Positions 11,080 to 22,454 are shown, numbered from the stretch's first letter. The stretch: 64,000 nucleotides of DNA from Zygnema cylindricum (GCA_037447655.1 JBBHKE010002273.1:172815-236814), one strand, 5' to 3'. The notes: generated by a model not told the origin, from the letters alone. Program-made: numbers and translations.

Positions 11080-11470
11080 GCTGACGTCACCGTCGTTGTT
11101 TATTTATTTCATCTTCATTAGTTGCTGACACCTTCTTTCTTGTATCCTGACGTCAGCTGCGTGGTCTTTCTAAAATCATTTCCATCATTCGCTTCTATCA
11201 TCTTCTTTGGTTGCTGATGTCAATTTCATCACATGCTGACGTCATCTTCACAGTCAGTCTGGTCGCTAACATTTGCATGCTTCGTCGGCGTCTTCCTTTC
11301 TCGCTGCTGTCGTCGTCATCATTCGCTGATGTCATCTTCGTCCTTTGCTGACGCCATCTTAATAGTTCTCTAATACCATCTTCCTTCATTGATAACGCTC
11401 TTTTTTATTTGCTGACGTCATCTTCTTTAGTTGGCTGGCGTCATTTTTTTTGTTTGGTGACGTCATGCAG
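11080..11470 (+). repeat. Minisatellite of TGACGTCA-type motifs in expansin 1 intron
   Basis: The intron between exons 10827-11029 and 11471-11589 carries roughly ten copies of a unit resembling GCTGACGTCATCTTC at irregular spacing. TGACGTCA is the palindromic core recognised by bZIP transcription factors. The copies differ by single bases, so this is an old tandem array rather than a fresh expansion. Confidence 0.7.
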
Positions 11471-13518
11471 AGTGCCCTGCCGCTACCCAAGGAAAAATGT
11501 GCAGTTTTCGTTTAAAACTGGGAGCCACCAGTATTGGATAGGCCTTGTCCCCCGAGATGTCAACACTCACCCACGTCAGCATCAAAACTGTAAGTTTCTT
11601 TTGTTTTTTTTAACAGTTACTTCGTTTTTTTAACATTTTTTTTTTTTTCTTTTACAATCTACGATGCACTTTTTTCATTGACTTTGTAGTTTTTTTTTTT
11701 TTCGTCTGTTCTAAACTGATAATGTTTTTGATTTATCACACATTTGTGACACTGCATCATGCGACATTGAAAGTTCCTGTCATGAACAGTTTTATTATTT
11801 TATTAATTAGTCACTTATATTTATTGCTTATGTACTTGTTAAATCATTTGTTCTATCTGATTTGTCTATCTGTTTTAATTATGTATTTAGTTTGTATATT
11901 TTTCTTTACACTAAGCAGTAGGTGGGTTATTTTACATTTTATGTATTTTTTTTCCCGGAAGCGATTAATCATACTTCCTTAACAATTTCTGTTTTTTCTT
12001 TTAATTTTTCAGTCAAATTCCGATGTTTTCCAACCGATGGTCCACAGTAATTGGGGTGTGCCATTTCAAATTCAATCGACAGGAGAACCGTTCAACGGTC
12101 CTTACACTATCTCATTGGAGAATAAAAATACAAGTGAGTACGATTTTTCTATCTTTTCATTTAATTTCTATAGATAAATGCGAGAATATTTTTCTTTCAA
12201 AAAAAAAAAGGATAACATTTTTCTTAAAATGTATGTCTATAAATGTGCGGTAGTCGTTTGCCTTGACAAAACCAAAAACAAACAGTTCATTCCTACCGAC
12301 ACTGTTGAAAATCAATTAAAGAAATGTCTAGTTCCTTTGTAATTTGACCCCCTACTTTAAGTCCTACAAGCTACACTACAAATCTAGTACTTTTGGTTTA
12401 GCGTTCTGTACTTCTTAAGTGGTTTGTACATACCTCCTTCAGTGTAGATTATTCTTATCGTACAATAAGACTCTCCTTTGTGTCTTTTTAAAAAGAAACT
12501 CGTATGACAAACCTCTCCCTTGTTTTCTTTGTTTGTCGTTATCTCAATTGTCCCTGTGTATCTTTGGCCTTTTATTTTACTTTGGTCTCTCTTATTAATT
12601 TTTTCATATTAGTTATTTGGCCTTTTACGGCCTCTAATTCAATAGACGCTTCCCTTTTCATTTCTTTTCTTTTTCTATTATTCTTGCAAGTTAGAAATTC
12701 TTAGAAAAGCACGAAAAAATGGTAAAGAAAAATCTTCTATGACAACAGTAAATTTATCTGTTATGTTTTTCAAACATACCGATGACATTTTTATCGACAT
12801 TTTCAAGGCTATTTTATGTTTTCTAGTTTCAAAGAAAAGCACTTTTTTCTTAACAATCTTTAAGGTATAAGTTATATTTTTTTCAGCAATTCCGTAAATG
12901 TCCGTTGAATCTGTTTTCAATTTTTTGCTGTAGAAGTTGTGTTTATCCATATTCTAATGGAAACATGTTAGAAAAAACAACAGCGATAATTCTTTTATAA
13001 GTTAGCGTAATTCCGTCAAACAGAAATAAACAATAAAATAAAAAAGTTTATAAGTTCAATGTATTGATATTTTAACCAAATCCGTAATATAGTTTGTAAA
13101 AATAATCCGTTATATTTCTTTTTTCTTTGATTGTTTATTTTACAGGTGAAATGATCACATGTCCAAACAAACTACCAATGAATTTTAACCCTCAAATTAT
13201 ATACGATTGCGGAGCACAATTTCCAACGACAAACAAAAGCGATCCCCAAGACCCTCAAACTAGACCACCTCTAACAAAACTACCTCCAAAAACCCCATTT
13301 CCATACCTTCAACCTCTACCACCTCAACCTCTAAAATCCCAACCTCCAAGTCCCCAATTCCCAAAACCCCAACCTCCTCCAAAACCCCAACCTTCTCCAA
13401 AACCCCAACCTCCAAGTCCCCAATTCCCAAAACCCCAACTTTTAAAACCTCAATTTCCCAAACCACCGAATTTGAAAAAACCGCCTCGTCAATCAAATCC
13501 GCCAACAAGTCCTCCAAA

Positions 13519-13520
<2 letters not shown>

Positions 13521-13590
<70 letters not shown>
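13521..13590 (+). repeat. (CT)n microsatellite at the end of expansin 1 exon
   Basis: About 34 uninterrupted CT units begin immediately after the ACG|GTCTCT donor-like site that ends the proline-rich exon. More diverged CT/CCT sequence continues to about 13695. Confidence 0.9.
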
Positions 13591-13594
<4 letters not shown>

Positions 13595-14227
13595 CACACT
13601 CTCTCTCTCCTTTCCCCTACTCTCTCTCTCACTCTCTTTCTTACTCTCCTCCTTCCCCCCATCCTTCCCTCCCTCCCTTCCTTCCTCCAGTCATTTTCTC
13701 CTTTTTCTTGCATTGACATATAGCAGAAAAGTAAAATCTGGTTTTTTATTGCTTTGTAATAATTTCATCTACAGTTAATTTATTAATTTTTTTAATTTAT
13801 CAAAAGTAATTTACTAAAAAAGAAAATGTGTTCAGATATTTTAATTTGGTTAAAAAATTGTAAAATTGCTAAACCTTCTCTTTCCCCCAAAAAACCAACT
13901 CCTCAGAGAAATAGTGCAGTGTAAAATCAAAGAACAAATAAAAATGATAAAAAAATATTAAGAATAGGAGAAAAAAAAGCAAGAACGAAACCAGTCATCA
14001 CTTGATTATTGACAAGAATTTGAGTAAAATCAACATCAAAAAAAGAATGAATTTAACGGGAAAACAGAGAGTGTATTTGGAGTTGAACTACTTTTCTCAC
14101 TACTCTTTTTTTTTATCTTTGTCTTTGTTTTTTTTTTTTTTTTCTTGTTTCCTTCTATCATTTTTATTTTTTCCACTTTACCTTTTTTGATTTTCAGATG
14201 TGAAGCAAAATATACAAATAATTTTGA

Positions 14228-14266
14228 GAAGGAACTAGGACTTAGAAAAATCTGGTTGGTAGTCCT
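14228..14266 (+). repeat. Left piece of an old Copia LTR cut by a later insertion
   Basis: AGGACTTAGAAAAATCTGG matches the late part of the family LTRs (for example near 47071). With the GTCCT duplication counted once, it joins smoothly onto 19758-19994, showing that one LTR was split by the element between them. Confidence 0.75.
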
Positions 14267-15454
14267 TGTTGGAATTCAAGTATTTTCTGGGTCTAGAGAT
14301 TGCAAAATAAAAAGCAAATAGAAGATATTGACAGCCTGCCTCTAACTCCTCACTCAAGTCCCCACACTTGTCGCAGTCACTAAAGACTGGAGGAGGAGTT
14401 AGCCATGGCTGCCTGTGCTGTCCAGAGAGAGACAGGCAGTAGTGTCATTTGGTTTTCTAAAAAAGAGATTGACGGAGCCACGATTTGATCCAGGTACCTA
14501 CCATACGTCAATTTCGCAGTAGCCGAGTTCCTTAACCTAATAGTCTAGGCCATATGATAGTAATATGGGGTATGATAGTTATATAAATAGTTACATTTAG
14601 ACTAATTCATTTAACGTGAACTATATATATAATGCTTAGAAACAGTTGTGTAAAGTACGAAGTACGGTACGGTTACGAAATAAATACCGCGCATTTTGTT
14701 TGACATCGGAAAGGATACCTCGCACGTATTTATGACGCCTACGATTGAAATCCGGATTTCATCGGACGGCCGCGAAGGATGCCGAGATCGCGGAATAGGA
14801 TTTTGGCGGATTGCGATCACCGCCACATCGAATGACACGTGGCAAAACCACATTGGATTGCGACAACTCCGTGGATTACGGAAACGAATCCGGATATGAC
14901 ATGTGTCGACATTTTGGCCATGTCGTACGATGGTCGTACAGAAAATACACCTATACCTGTACTTTTCTGTACGACACAGTATTTTAATTGGTGCCGTACT
15001 TCAGTAGATAGAGTTTTAGAGGGAGATAGGACTTAGAAAAATTTGGTATATAGGACCCTCTTTATGAGAGAGCTTCTATACAAAAGGTCATCTTTGACCA
15101 TACATAACAATCAATTTACTTGACCATATTCAGTGATTCTTTTTGCTGCAGACTCAAGGGAGTCCAGACTACACACGGATGTAGTCGGTCAGAGTTTTTG
15201 CCTACCAGGGTGGCTGCATTTCTAAGGGAAAGTCAAAGTGGGTGAATGTGTCTAAAACTCATATTCTAACTTTGCATTCTGTGGTGAAACTGAGCACACA
15301 GAAAGTCTTATTTCACAAGGGTGAAGCTCTAATGGGTTTGTGATTGTCAAGGGGACAGTTATTTGGGTTTATATCAACTTGGAGTCGGCACTATCTAGAT
15401 AAGCTTCTTTTGGATCTGCCTACTTTGAGGGCCAATGGAGGTCTCAGAGTTCCA
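14267..15454 (+). repeat. LTR A (5' LTR), containing the gag start codon
   Basis: It begins TGTTGGAATTC and ends ...GAGTTCCA just before the primer site. The gag ATG at 15435 lies 20 bases inside the LTR end. In antisense the LTR has a tRNA-like stretch around 14480-14560 with a B-box-like GGATCAAATC. Confidence 0.88.
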
Positions 15455-16703
15455 GGTTATGGGCCCACCATCTAGGGTACCTATGTTTGATGGAACAGGC
15501 TTCACTTATTGGGAGTTTACAATAGAGGGATTGCTTTTCGAGAAGCACTTATGGGGAATTGTTTTGGGACAAGTGAGATGTCCTCCACCTCGCTTTGGAG
15601 GAGCATACTATGGCTAATCATCTGGGGCTGCCCAGAATATCAACCGGAGTTCAAATGCAACAGAAGGTGAAGGGAAAAACCTTTCCGTGGATGGGGAAAT
15701 AAGGGAGAAGGAAAAATGGACACCTATGGTAAGGGGAGCTAGGCTCTCAGCTATGGTACCACTTGTAGGGATTAAAATTGAAAAAAATGACAGAAAAATA
15801 TGGGAATATAAAAACACTATAGCAAAACATCTCATACTTAGATATGTGTCTAAGTCCATAGCTATCACTCTTTTAAGTCTAACCAAGTCTTCGAAAATCT
15901 GGGAAGCACTAACTCAGATTTATAAGAGTGAGACTATACAGAGGCAGCAGTTAGTAAAACAAGAAATAGAGGCCTATGTTTATAAAGGCGGTAGTATAAT
16001 ATAGTTTTGCAATGATATTGCTGCGCTATATGTTGAGCTTGCTAGTGCGGGATATGTAGAATCTGAGGTGAGAAAGATTAATACACTACTCATGAAACTC
16101 CCAGATAAGTATGAAAACATCATTTGTCGTATACAGGCAATGGATGGCTCCTCGTGGACTTGGAGCTTTACCATGGGGATAATTCTTGTGAGGGAAAGCA
16201 CTTTGGAATTTCGTAGGGGAACTGACAGGGTGAATGCATTTAGAGCTGGTGGTGATTGGCGGAAGCGTGATGAGAGGAACGGTGATGACGAGCAGAAGCG
16301 TGATGAGGGGAAGAAAGACAAAGGCAAACCTTATCGGAACTTTGGTGGAAAGAGAGGGAGAGGAAAAGAAAGTGGAGCTTCGAAAAAAGGGGTTTGCTTC
16401 TTTTGTAGGGAACCGGGTCACTATATAGAGGAATGCCCTTGTTTGGAAAAACTTAGAAGTTGGAATGTGGATGAGGAGGAAGAAGAAGAAGAGGAGAAAG
16501 AGGATGAAGATATTTTAGAGCTTCTCCGGATCAGTAGTATGGGGAAGAGAGAAAAGCACACAAAAATTCCACGAAATCAACAATGTGCTTTTGGAGGTAT
16601 AAGGGAAGTAAAGAGAGAGGAGATACTTGAGGGAGTTCAAAATATTGAGGATAGTTTCATAGATATTTTGGAAACTAAAAAGTGGTCGGAAAAGGAGACT
16701 TGA
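15435..16703 (+). pseudogene. Copia gag of the composite element, interrupted
   Basis: The gag reading starts at the ATG inside LTR A (MEVSEFQVMGPPSRVP; the VMGPP part is also the primer site). It continues with TYWEFTIEGLLFEKHLWG, the usual N-terminal gag block, to a stop at 15617. Capsid sequence resumes at 15687-16004 and 16068-16703, ending with one CCHC zinc knuckle (CFFCREPGHYIEEC) and an acidic tail of Glu-rich repeats. At least two stops or frame changes break it. It is homologous to the gag of the young element at 47317. No protease follows. Confidence 0.82.
15455..15470 (+). promoter_or_regulatory. Primer-binding site of half-tRNA-Met type, inside gag
   Basis: GGTTATGGGCCCACCA directly follows the CA that ends the LTR. 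It is complementary to the anticodon arm of plant initiator tRNA-Met and is read in frame as VMGP of gag. Confidence 0.85.
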
Positions 16704-17329
16704 ATGGATTCAAAGGATAGGGGAGAAAGGGAATATTTAAAGAAAGGTTTAGGGGAGGAGAAATATTATTTGGGAATAAAAATAGAAAGTGATAGTGGAA
16801 AGAATTCCATGGGAGAGAGTGAGGGAAGTTCAGAAAATGGGGTAATTATCATAGATAAAAATATGGGTACGGAAGATGTAGATCTTAGGAGGAACTTAGT
16901 GGGGACTAGTGATTTTTGAGAATATTTGGGGGGGGATGGATTTGACGTCACTACTTGGTGTGATGTCGCTTGTGAAGATGTGCTTGTAAAAGGGTTATCA
17001 TCCGGGTATGTGTTGCAAATTGGGGATGGGGCTGACTGTTGGAAATGCAAAAGGAAAAGTGGATTTTGGTTGGATGAAAAGGGAAAGAGGTGGATAAAAG
17101 CTTTGCTTCGATTTATGAAAATTGGCATGCAAAATAAAATGTATGATCGACAAGATGAAATTATTTTTGGTCATCTAATAAACTTTCTTAAATATAAAGG
17201 TATTCGCTTGAAGCTTTATGAAGGAAAAAGGAAAAAGGAAAGGAAAAAAAAAAAAAATATATATATATATAATATATATGTTGTTTTTGATGGGAGTTGA
17301 AAGAAAATTAGACTAGAATATAAGGGGAG
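16704..17329 (+). pseudogene. Remnant RNase H region of the composite element
   Basis: 16926-17130 retains a weak copy of the Copia RNase H start: VTTWCDVACEDV and SSGYVLQIGDGADCW match TTWSDASYGDA and SGYVLYVGEGACCW of the intact relative at 51190-51290. The catalytic aspartate position has been altered. 16704-16919 is unmatched acidic sequence. Integrase and reverse transcriptase have been deleted. Confidence 0.6.
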
Positions 17330-18512
17330 TGTTGGAATTCAAGTATTTTCTAGGTCTAGAGATTGCAAAATAAAAAGCAAATAGAAGATATTGATAGCCT
17401 GCCTCTAACTCCTCACTCAAGTCCCCACACTTGTCGCAGTCACTGAAGACTGGAGGAGGAGTTAGCCATGGCTGCCTGTGCTGTCTAGAGAGAGACAGGC
17501 AGTAGTTTCATTGGTTTTCCTAAAAAGGAGATTGACGGAGCCAGGATTTGATCCTGGTACCTACCATACGTCACTTTCGCAGTAGCCGATTCCTTAACCT
17601 AATAGTCTAGGCCATACGATAGTAATATGGGGTATGATAGTTATATAAATAGTTACATTTAGACTAATTCATTTAACGGGAACTATATACATAATGCATA
17701 GAAACAGTTGTGTAAAGTACGAAGTACGGTACGATTACGAAATAAATACCGCGCATTTTGTTTGACATCGGAAAGAATACCTCGCACCTATTTATGACGG
17801 CTACGATTGAAATCCGAATTTCATCGGACGGCCGCGAAGGATGCCGAGATCGCGGAATAGGATTTTGGCGGTTTGCGATCACCGCCACATCGAATGAAAC
17901 GTGGCAAAACCACATTAGATTGCGGCAACTCCGGGGATGACGGAAAAGAACTTGGATATGACATGTGTCGACATTTTGGCCATGTCGTACGATGGTCGTA
18001 CAAAAAGTACACCGATACCTGTACTTTTCTGTACGACACAGTATTTTAATTGGTGCCGTACATAGTAGGTAGTCGTGAGTAGGCAGACCGAGACTTAGTA
18101 ATATTTAGGTACCTCTCTCTCTAAGAGAGCTTGTAACTATAAAGGTCATCTTTGACCAGCCATAACTTAATGCTCGGGTGAGCAAATTCACTGATTCTTT
18201 TTGCTGCGGACTCAGGGGAGTCTAAGCTACACAAGGGTGTAGTCGGTCAGAGTCTTTGCGTGCCAGGGTGGCACTTATTCAGTGGGAAAGTCAAAGTGGG
18301 GAATATTGTCCAAAACACATATTGAAGCTTTGCATTTTGTGGTGGAACTGAGCACACAGAAGGTCTTCTCTTCACAGGGGTGAAGGTATATTGGAGTTCT
18401 TGTTGTCAAGGGATCATTTATTTGGGTTTATATCAACTTGGAGTCGGCACTATCTAGATTAGCTTCTTTTGGATCTGCGAATTCTGTGGGCAATGGAGCC
18501 CATAGAATTTCA
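17330..18512 (+). repeat. LTR B of the composite
   Basis: It begins TGTTGGAATTC and ends ...CCCATAGAATTTCA. It differs from LTR A by scattered substitutions and by a divergent segment near 18060-18320. It carries the same in-LTR ATG (MEPIEF). Confidence 0.88.
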
Positions 18513-18570
18513 ATATATATGTTGTTTTTGATGGGAGTTGAAAGAAAATTAGACTAGAAAATAAGGGGAG

Positions 18571-19757
18571 TGTTGGAATTCAAGTATTTTCTAGGTCTAG
18601 AGATTGCAAAATAAAAAGCAAATAGAAGATATTGACAGCCTGCCTCTAACTCCTCACTCAAGTCCCCACACTTGTCGCAGTCACTAAAAACTGGAGGAGG
18701 AGTTAGCCATGGCTGCCTGTGCTGTCTAGAGAGAGACAGGCAGTAGTTTCATTGGTTTTTCTAAAAGGGAGATTGACGGAGCCAGGATTTGATCCTGGTA
18801 CCTACCATACGTCAATTTCGCAGTAGCCGATTCCTTAACCTAATAGTCTAGGCCATACGATAGTAATATGGGGTATGATAGTTATATAAATAGTTACATT
18901 TAGACTAATTCATTTAACAAGAACTATATACATAATGCATAGAAACAGTTGTGTAAAGTACGAAGTACGGTACGATTACGAAATAAATACCGCGCATTTT
19001 GTTTGACATCGGAAAGAATACCTCGCACGTATTTATGACGGCTACGATTGAAATCCGAATTTCATCGGACGGCCGCGAAGGATGCCGAGATCGCGGAATA
19101 GGATTTTGGCGGTTTGCGATCACCGCCATATCGAATGACACGTGGCAAAACCACATTAGATTGCGGCCACTCCGGGGATGACGGAAACGAACTCGGATAT
19201 GACATGTGTCGACATTTTGGCCATGTCGTATGATGGTCGTACAAAAAGTACACCGATACCTGTACTTTTCTGTACGACACAGTATTTTAATTGGTGCCGT
19301 ACTTCAGTAGATAGATTTTAAGAGGGAGATAGGACTTAGAAAAAATTGGTAGATAGGACCCTCTTTGTGAGAGAGCTTCTGTACAAAAGGTCATCTTTGA
19401 CCATTCATAACAATCAATTTACTTGACCATTTTCAGTGATTCTTTTTGTTGCAGGCTCAGGGGAGTCCAGACTACACAGGGATGTAGTCGGTCAGAGTTT
19501 TTGCCTACCAGGGTGGCTGCATTTCTAAGGGAAAGTCAAAGTGGGTGAATGTGTCCAAAACTCATATTCTAACTTTGCATTCTGTGGTGAAACTGAGCAC
19601 ACACAAAGTCTTATTTCACAAGGGTGAAGCTCTAATGGGTTTGTGATTGTCAACGGGACAGCTATTTGGGTTTATATCAACTTGGAGTCGGCACTATCTA
19701 GATAAGCTTCTTTTGGATCTGCCTACTTTGAGGGCCAATGGAGGTCTCAGAGTTTTA
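18571..19757 (+). repeat. LTR C (outer 3' LTR) of the composite
   Basis: It is closer to LTR A than to LTR B over its second half (for example the GGACTTAGAAAAA and CTTCAGTAGATAGA blocks). It ends ATGGAGGTCTCAGAGTTTTA and is followed by the GTCCT duplication. Confidence 0.85.
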
Positions 19758-19994
19758 GTCCTCTCTCTCTTTGAGAGTTTGTATAAATTGGCATCTTTGC
19801 CAACCTATAACTAATCGCCTGGTTGGGCGTTTTCAGTGATTTTTTTTTGTACGGACTCAAAGGAGTCCATTCTGCATAAGAGTGCAGTCAATCTTATGGA
19901 CTTGGGCAGCAGTGGTTGCCATTGGAAGTGGGTTAGTTAACAACTATCTAGAGGCTTCATGAATTATGTAGTCCAATGGAGGTCACAGAATTCA
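19758..19994 (+). repeat. Right piece of the old Copia LTR split by the composite
   Basis: It resembles the end of the LTR at 47100-47336 ('gagagtttgta', 'aactaatcgcctggttgg', 'actatctagaggcttc') and ends ATGGAGGTCACAGAATTCA. No internal Copia sequence follows, so the split LTR is probably solo or a fragment. Confidence 0.75.
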
Positions 19995-20063
19995 AAGGTC
20001 CATGCTTGACGGATAAGGGAGTCAACAAGGACATTCTTTTCTTCGAGTTTTGGGTTGAGATCA

Positions 20064-21052
20064 ATGGCGGTTACGAAGGCATTGCCGGGAAGAGGACGGA
20101 AGGAAGCCGCTTCTGTCACCATAATACATGAAGAGTTTCTCGAGGATTTTGAACGGTTTAAGAAAGCGGGTATGAAGATGTCCACCTCAATTCTTGGGGA
20201 CATCGCACGACACATAATAAAACGAACGAGAGAAGAGTAAGGCCTGGAATGGTTTAATAATGATGGGTCCGAAATTCATCCAATAATTAATAAATGGTGG
20301 GTGCAAAGGTGTCAAGAAAAGCAGAACATCGTGGTGCGTGCACAAAATGGGATACTTCAATGTAGTCCCGAGAAAGAGGACTACATTGAGCAAACCGTTA
20401 CCTTCCACATGGGCGTACTAAAAAGAGGGTTTGAATACAGTAAGGAAGTTTTTATGATAATGCGTGTTTTATTTTTATTGAGTTTTATTTTGGTGTTATT
20501 TCCTACTTAAAGACATATACTAATAAAATATTTATATTTTTCCCTTTGGTTTGTTGTCGCATGAATACCACGAATCTTCAACGAAGATCGCGTGGAAAAC
20601 ATGGATGAAACTCACGTGATTGTGAACACCGATAATAGGAAGACATTGGGGTTTCGCGGGGATTATGTGGTGAAATACGCCGACGTCGCCGGAGGAGGTG
20701 AATCCATGACTCTTATGGTCCGAAAAATTGGTTCGACCCGGTAAAGCATTGTTTTGAAATTGGCAAGGGACTTCATCCACGAAGTAAATGCGACGAGGGA
20801 AAAAAACAGGATGAGTTATGCGGGAAAAGCCATGATTCAATGTGGCTTGTCCTAACGCGACGAACGGTGTGAAGAAGATATGCTCACACAGGAATTGCAA
20901 GGGATAATCGCCAAACACCTCAACCAGTTCGAAGGCGAAGTAGTGGAACCACCTTGCCCAAGGGCAAGAGAATTCCTCCAAATATTGAAGAAGCCGACAG
21001 TCAACAAGACAGCGTTTTCACCGAGGGTGTGATGAGCGGCAACAAGTTTTGA
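20064..21052 (+). pseudogene. Relic of a pogo/Tc1-like DDE transposase
   Basis: The first frame (20064-20240) resembles an N-terminal DNA-binding helix-turn-helix region (LEDFERFKKAGMKMSTSIL) and ends at a stop. The reading then continues to about 20460 with a second helix-turn-helix-like part (INKWWVQRCQEKQNIVVR). From about 20570 the frame NMDETHVIVNTDNRKTLGFR, then GDYVVKYADVAGGGESMT, is the first-aspartate block of the DDE endonuclease domain seen in pogo-like transposases. The middle of the catalytic domain is missing. The C-terminal part (INATREKN-like, RMSYAGKAMIQCGLS, PPCPRAREFLQ) follows with frameshifts and ends at 21052. Terminal repeats were not identified. The element cannot encode an active transposase. 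Confidence 0.7.
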
Positions 21053-22450
21053 AGACTTTAATTAATTACGTAGTATGTTTTTTGTTTAAATTGTAGTTTG
21101 GAAATGGTCGTTTAGTTATAGAGTAGGAATGGTAGTGGTAATCATGGCATCGTAATATAGGCAGTTCTTAGAGATAAATGGCTATCCACTTCACAAGACA
21201 AACCAGATATTATATGTGTGTATGATTTTATATTGGATAATACAATGATGTTTTATAAAAAGCTGACATGTTTTTTACAATGTGGAATTGGTTGCATTTA
21301 AATTGTATTCATGTGTTGTCATGTGTTTATTGTAAGATGTTGTTAATGTGTCATATGGAAAAAGAGTGTGCGTGTAGTCGCGATTGTGTGTCTTTGCAAC
21401 ATTGTGTACGACAAACTAACAAGCGATGAGAACGATTCGTCGCAGGTGAGTCATCCATTGACGAAGTTGAATCGTTGTAATTTTGCCAAAGAGCCTCTGC
21501 AAAATATTGAAAATTGTCCTTCTTAGCTGCGAGCATGCCTCGTCGATGAACTGAAATCCAAGGGTAAAAATGTTTCGTCGCTAAACTCAACAGAGGAGAG
21601 TCTGCCTAATTGGTTTGCTGCCAATGTGACGACGACTTTGACTCATCGCATGGACTTACAACAGTGAGGTTTGTTCATCGTTGGTCCATGAGGAGCGAGT
21701 TTGCATAATAGATGGGTAAGTTTACGCTTATCAAGTAAGACGAGCGTTTTTTTTTGTGCAACAAATTAGCATTTTGACCAAGGACAAAACATAAAAAATG
21801 CAACGAATAAAAAACCACATTATTATATATTATTAAAGCACCTTACTACTAAGGTTAGCGGTGAGCAGTACGATAAACGAAGACATATTGTCAGCATATA
21901 CAGAAGATACACAAAGGGGAAGTTGCCGATCACATTATATATAATTCAATACGAAAGTCATTGGAACAAAACATGAAACAAATGGAAAAAAAAACTAAAT
22001 AAATAAAATAAATAGCATAAGGTGACACAAATAAAGAGATTTATAAGCACAATGAAATTTAAGATAAAACAATTGTATATTGCACAGTGATATCCTTTAC
22101 AACGTTATACTAAACAAAATATTTGTCGAAACCATTTAATCTACATTATGCTACAAAGCCATGTATTTTACGGTATTATTAAGGATTGCGTCTATAGAAT
22201 GGAAACCCCCCACTAAAAAAAAAAAAAAACCCTTGGCAATACTATACACACTATCTAAGTGGTAATGATCCATCACGGTGAAGAGAGGTCCCACCAAAGT
22301 TCTTCACGGTTTGCTCCAAACGCTGTCTTCCACTCCAACACCTCGAAGAGGAGCCTAACTTCTTCCTAAAGATCATATGTTGTCGTGGGGTGCGGATTAA
22401 TACAACGACCATCGGATGGGTTTCACCGAATGAAAAATTTGAATGGCGAT
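21053..22450. other. AT-rich stretch without a recognisable gene
   Basis: Only short frames are present, none with a recognisable domain. A 58-codon end of a minus-strand frame at 22251-22440 looks somewhat protein-like, but there is no supported splice acceptor in front of it. Confidence 0.45.
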
Positions 22451-22454
22451 TATA

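Larger units (their letters stand above)
10478..14232 (+). pseudogene. Expansin 1: damaged expansin gene with proline-rich tail
   Basis: Expansins loosen cellulose-hemicellulose contacts in the wall without hydrolysis. Exons seen: 10478-10587 (CDYGALLATAYG...GCGACYE), 10827-11029 (VTDSCPAGG, WCGEGNIHFD with the HFD motif), 11471-11589 (VPCRYPRKNVQFSF), 12013-12133 (second domain, HSNWGVPF), and 13146-13520 (TCPNKLPMNF...YDCGAQF, then about 100 residues of Pro/Gln/Lys repeats). A last piece from 14198 may be the start of a CBM49-like exon. Exon sizes and phases match expansin 2. Damage: no first exon is visible; exon 11471-11589 is 119 bases, so its conserved halves (WIGLVPRDV and TLTHVSIK) lie in different frames; and the 3' end runs into a Copia LTR fragment at about 14228. 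Most likely a pseudogene; transcription could still occur. Confidence 0.82.
14267..19757 (+). mobile_element. Three-LTR Copia composite, target duplication GTCCT
   Basis: The unit runs LTR A (14267-15454), internal region (15455-17329), LTR B (17330-18512), a 58-base internal remnant (18513-18570) and LTR C (18571-19757). The outer ends are flanked by GTCCT at 14262-14266 and 19758-19762. All three LTRs begin TGTTGGAATTC after the same GGGGAG purine tract where that tract is present. LTRs A and B end in CA at the in-LTR gag start; LTR C ends TTTA, a change from CA. The 58-base remnant repeats the sequence just ahead of LTR B, so the third LTR most likely came from recombination between two copies, which left almost no internal region. 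Protease, integrase and reverse transcriptase are absent. Confidence 0.88.

Noticed and set aside
13489-13723. Arg-Glu repeat frame and the Leu-Ser extension of the expansin 1 tail
   Set aside because: Both come from the (CT)n microsatellite after the exon's donor site. The exon is taken to end at 13520.
14611-19280. Repeated 60-80-codon frames on both strands at 14.6, 17.7 and 19.0 kb
   Set aside because: They are the same non-coding LTR sequence in LTRs A, B and C; conservation reflects LTR copies, not a gene.
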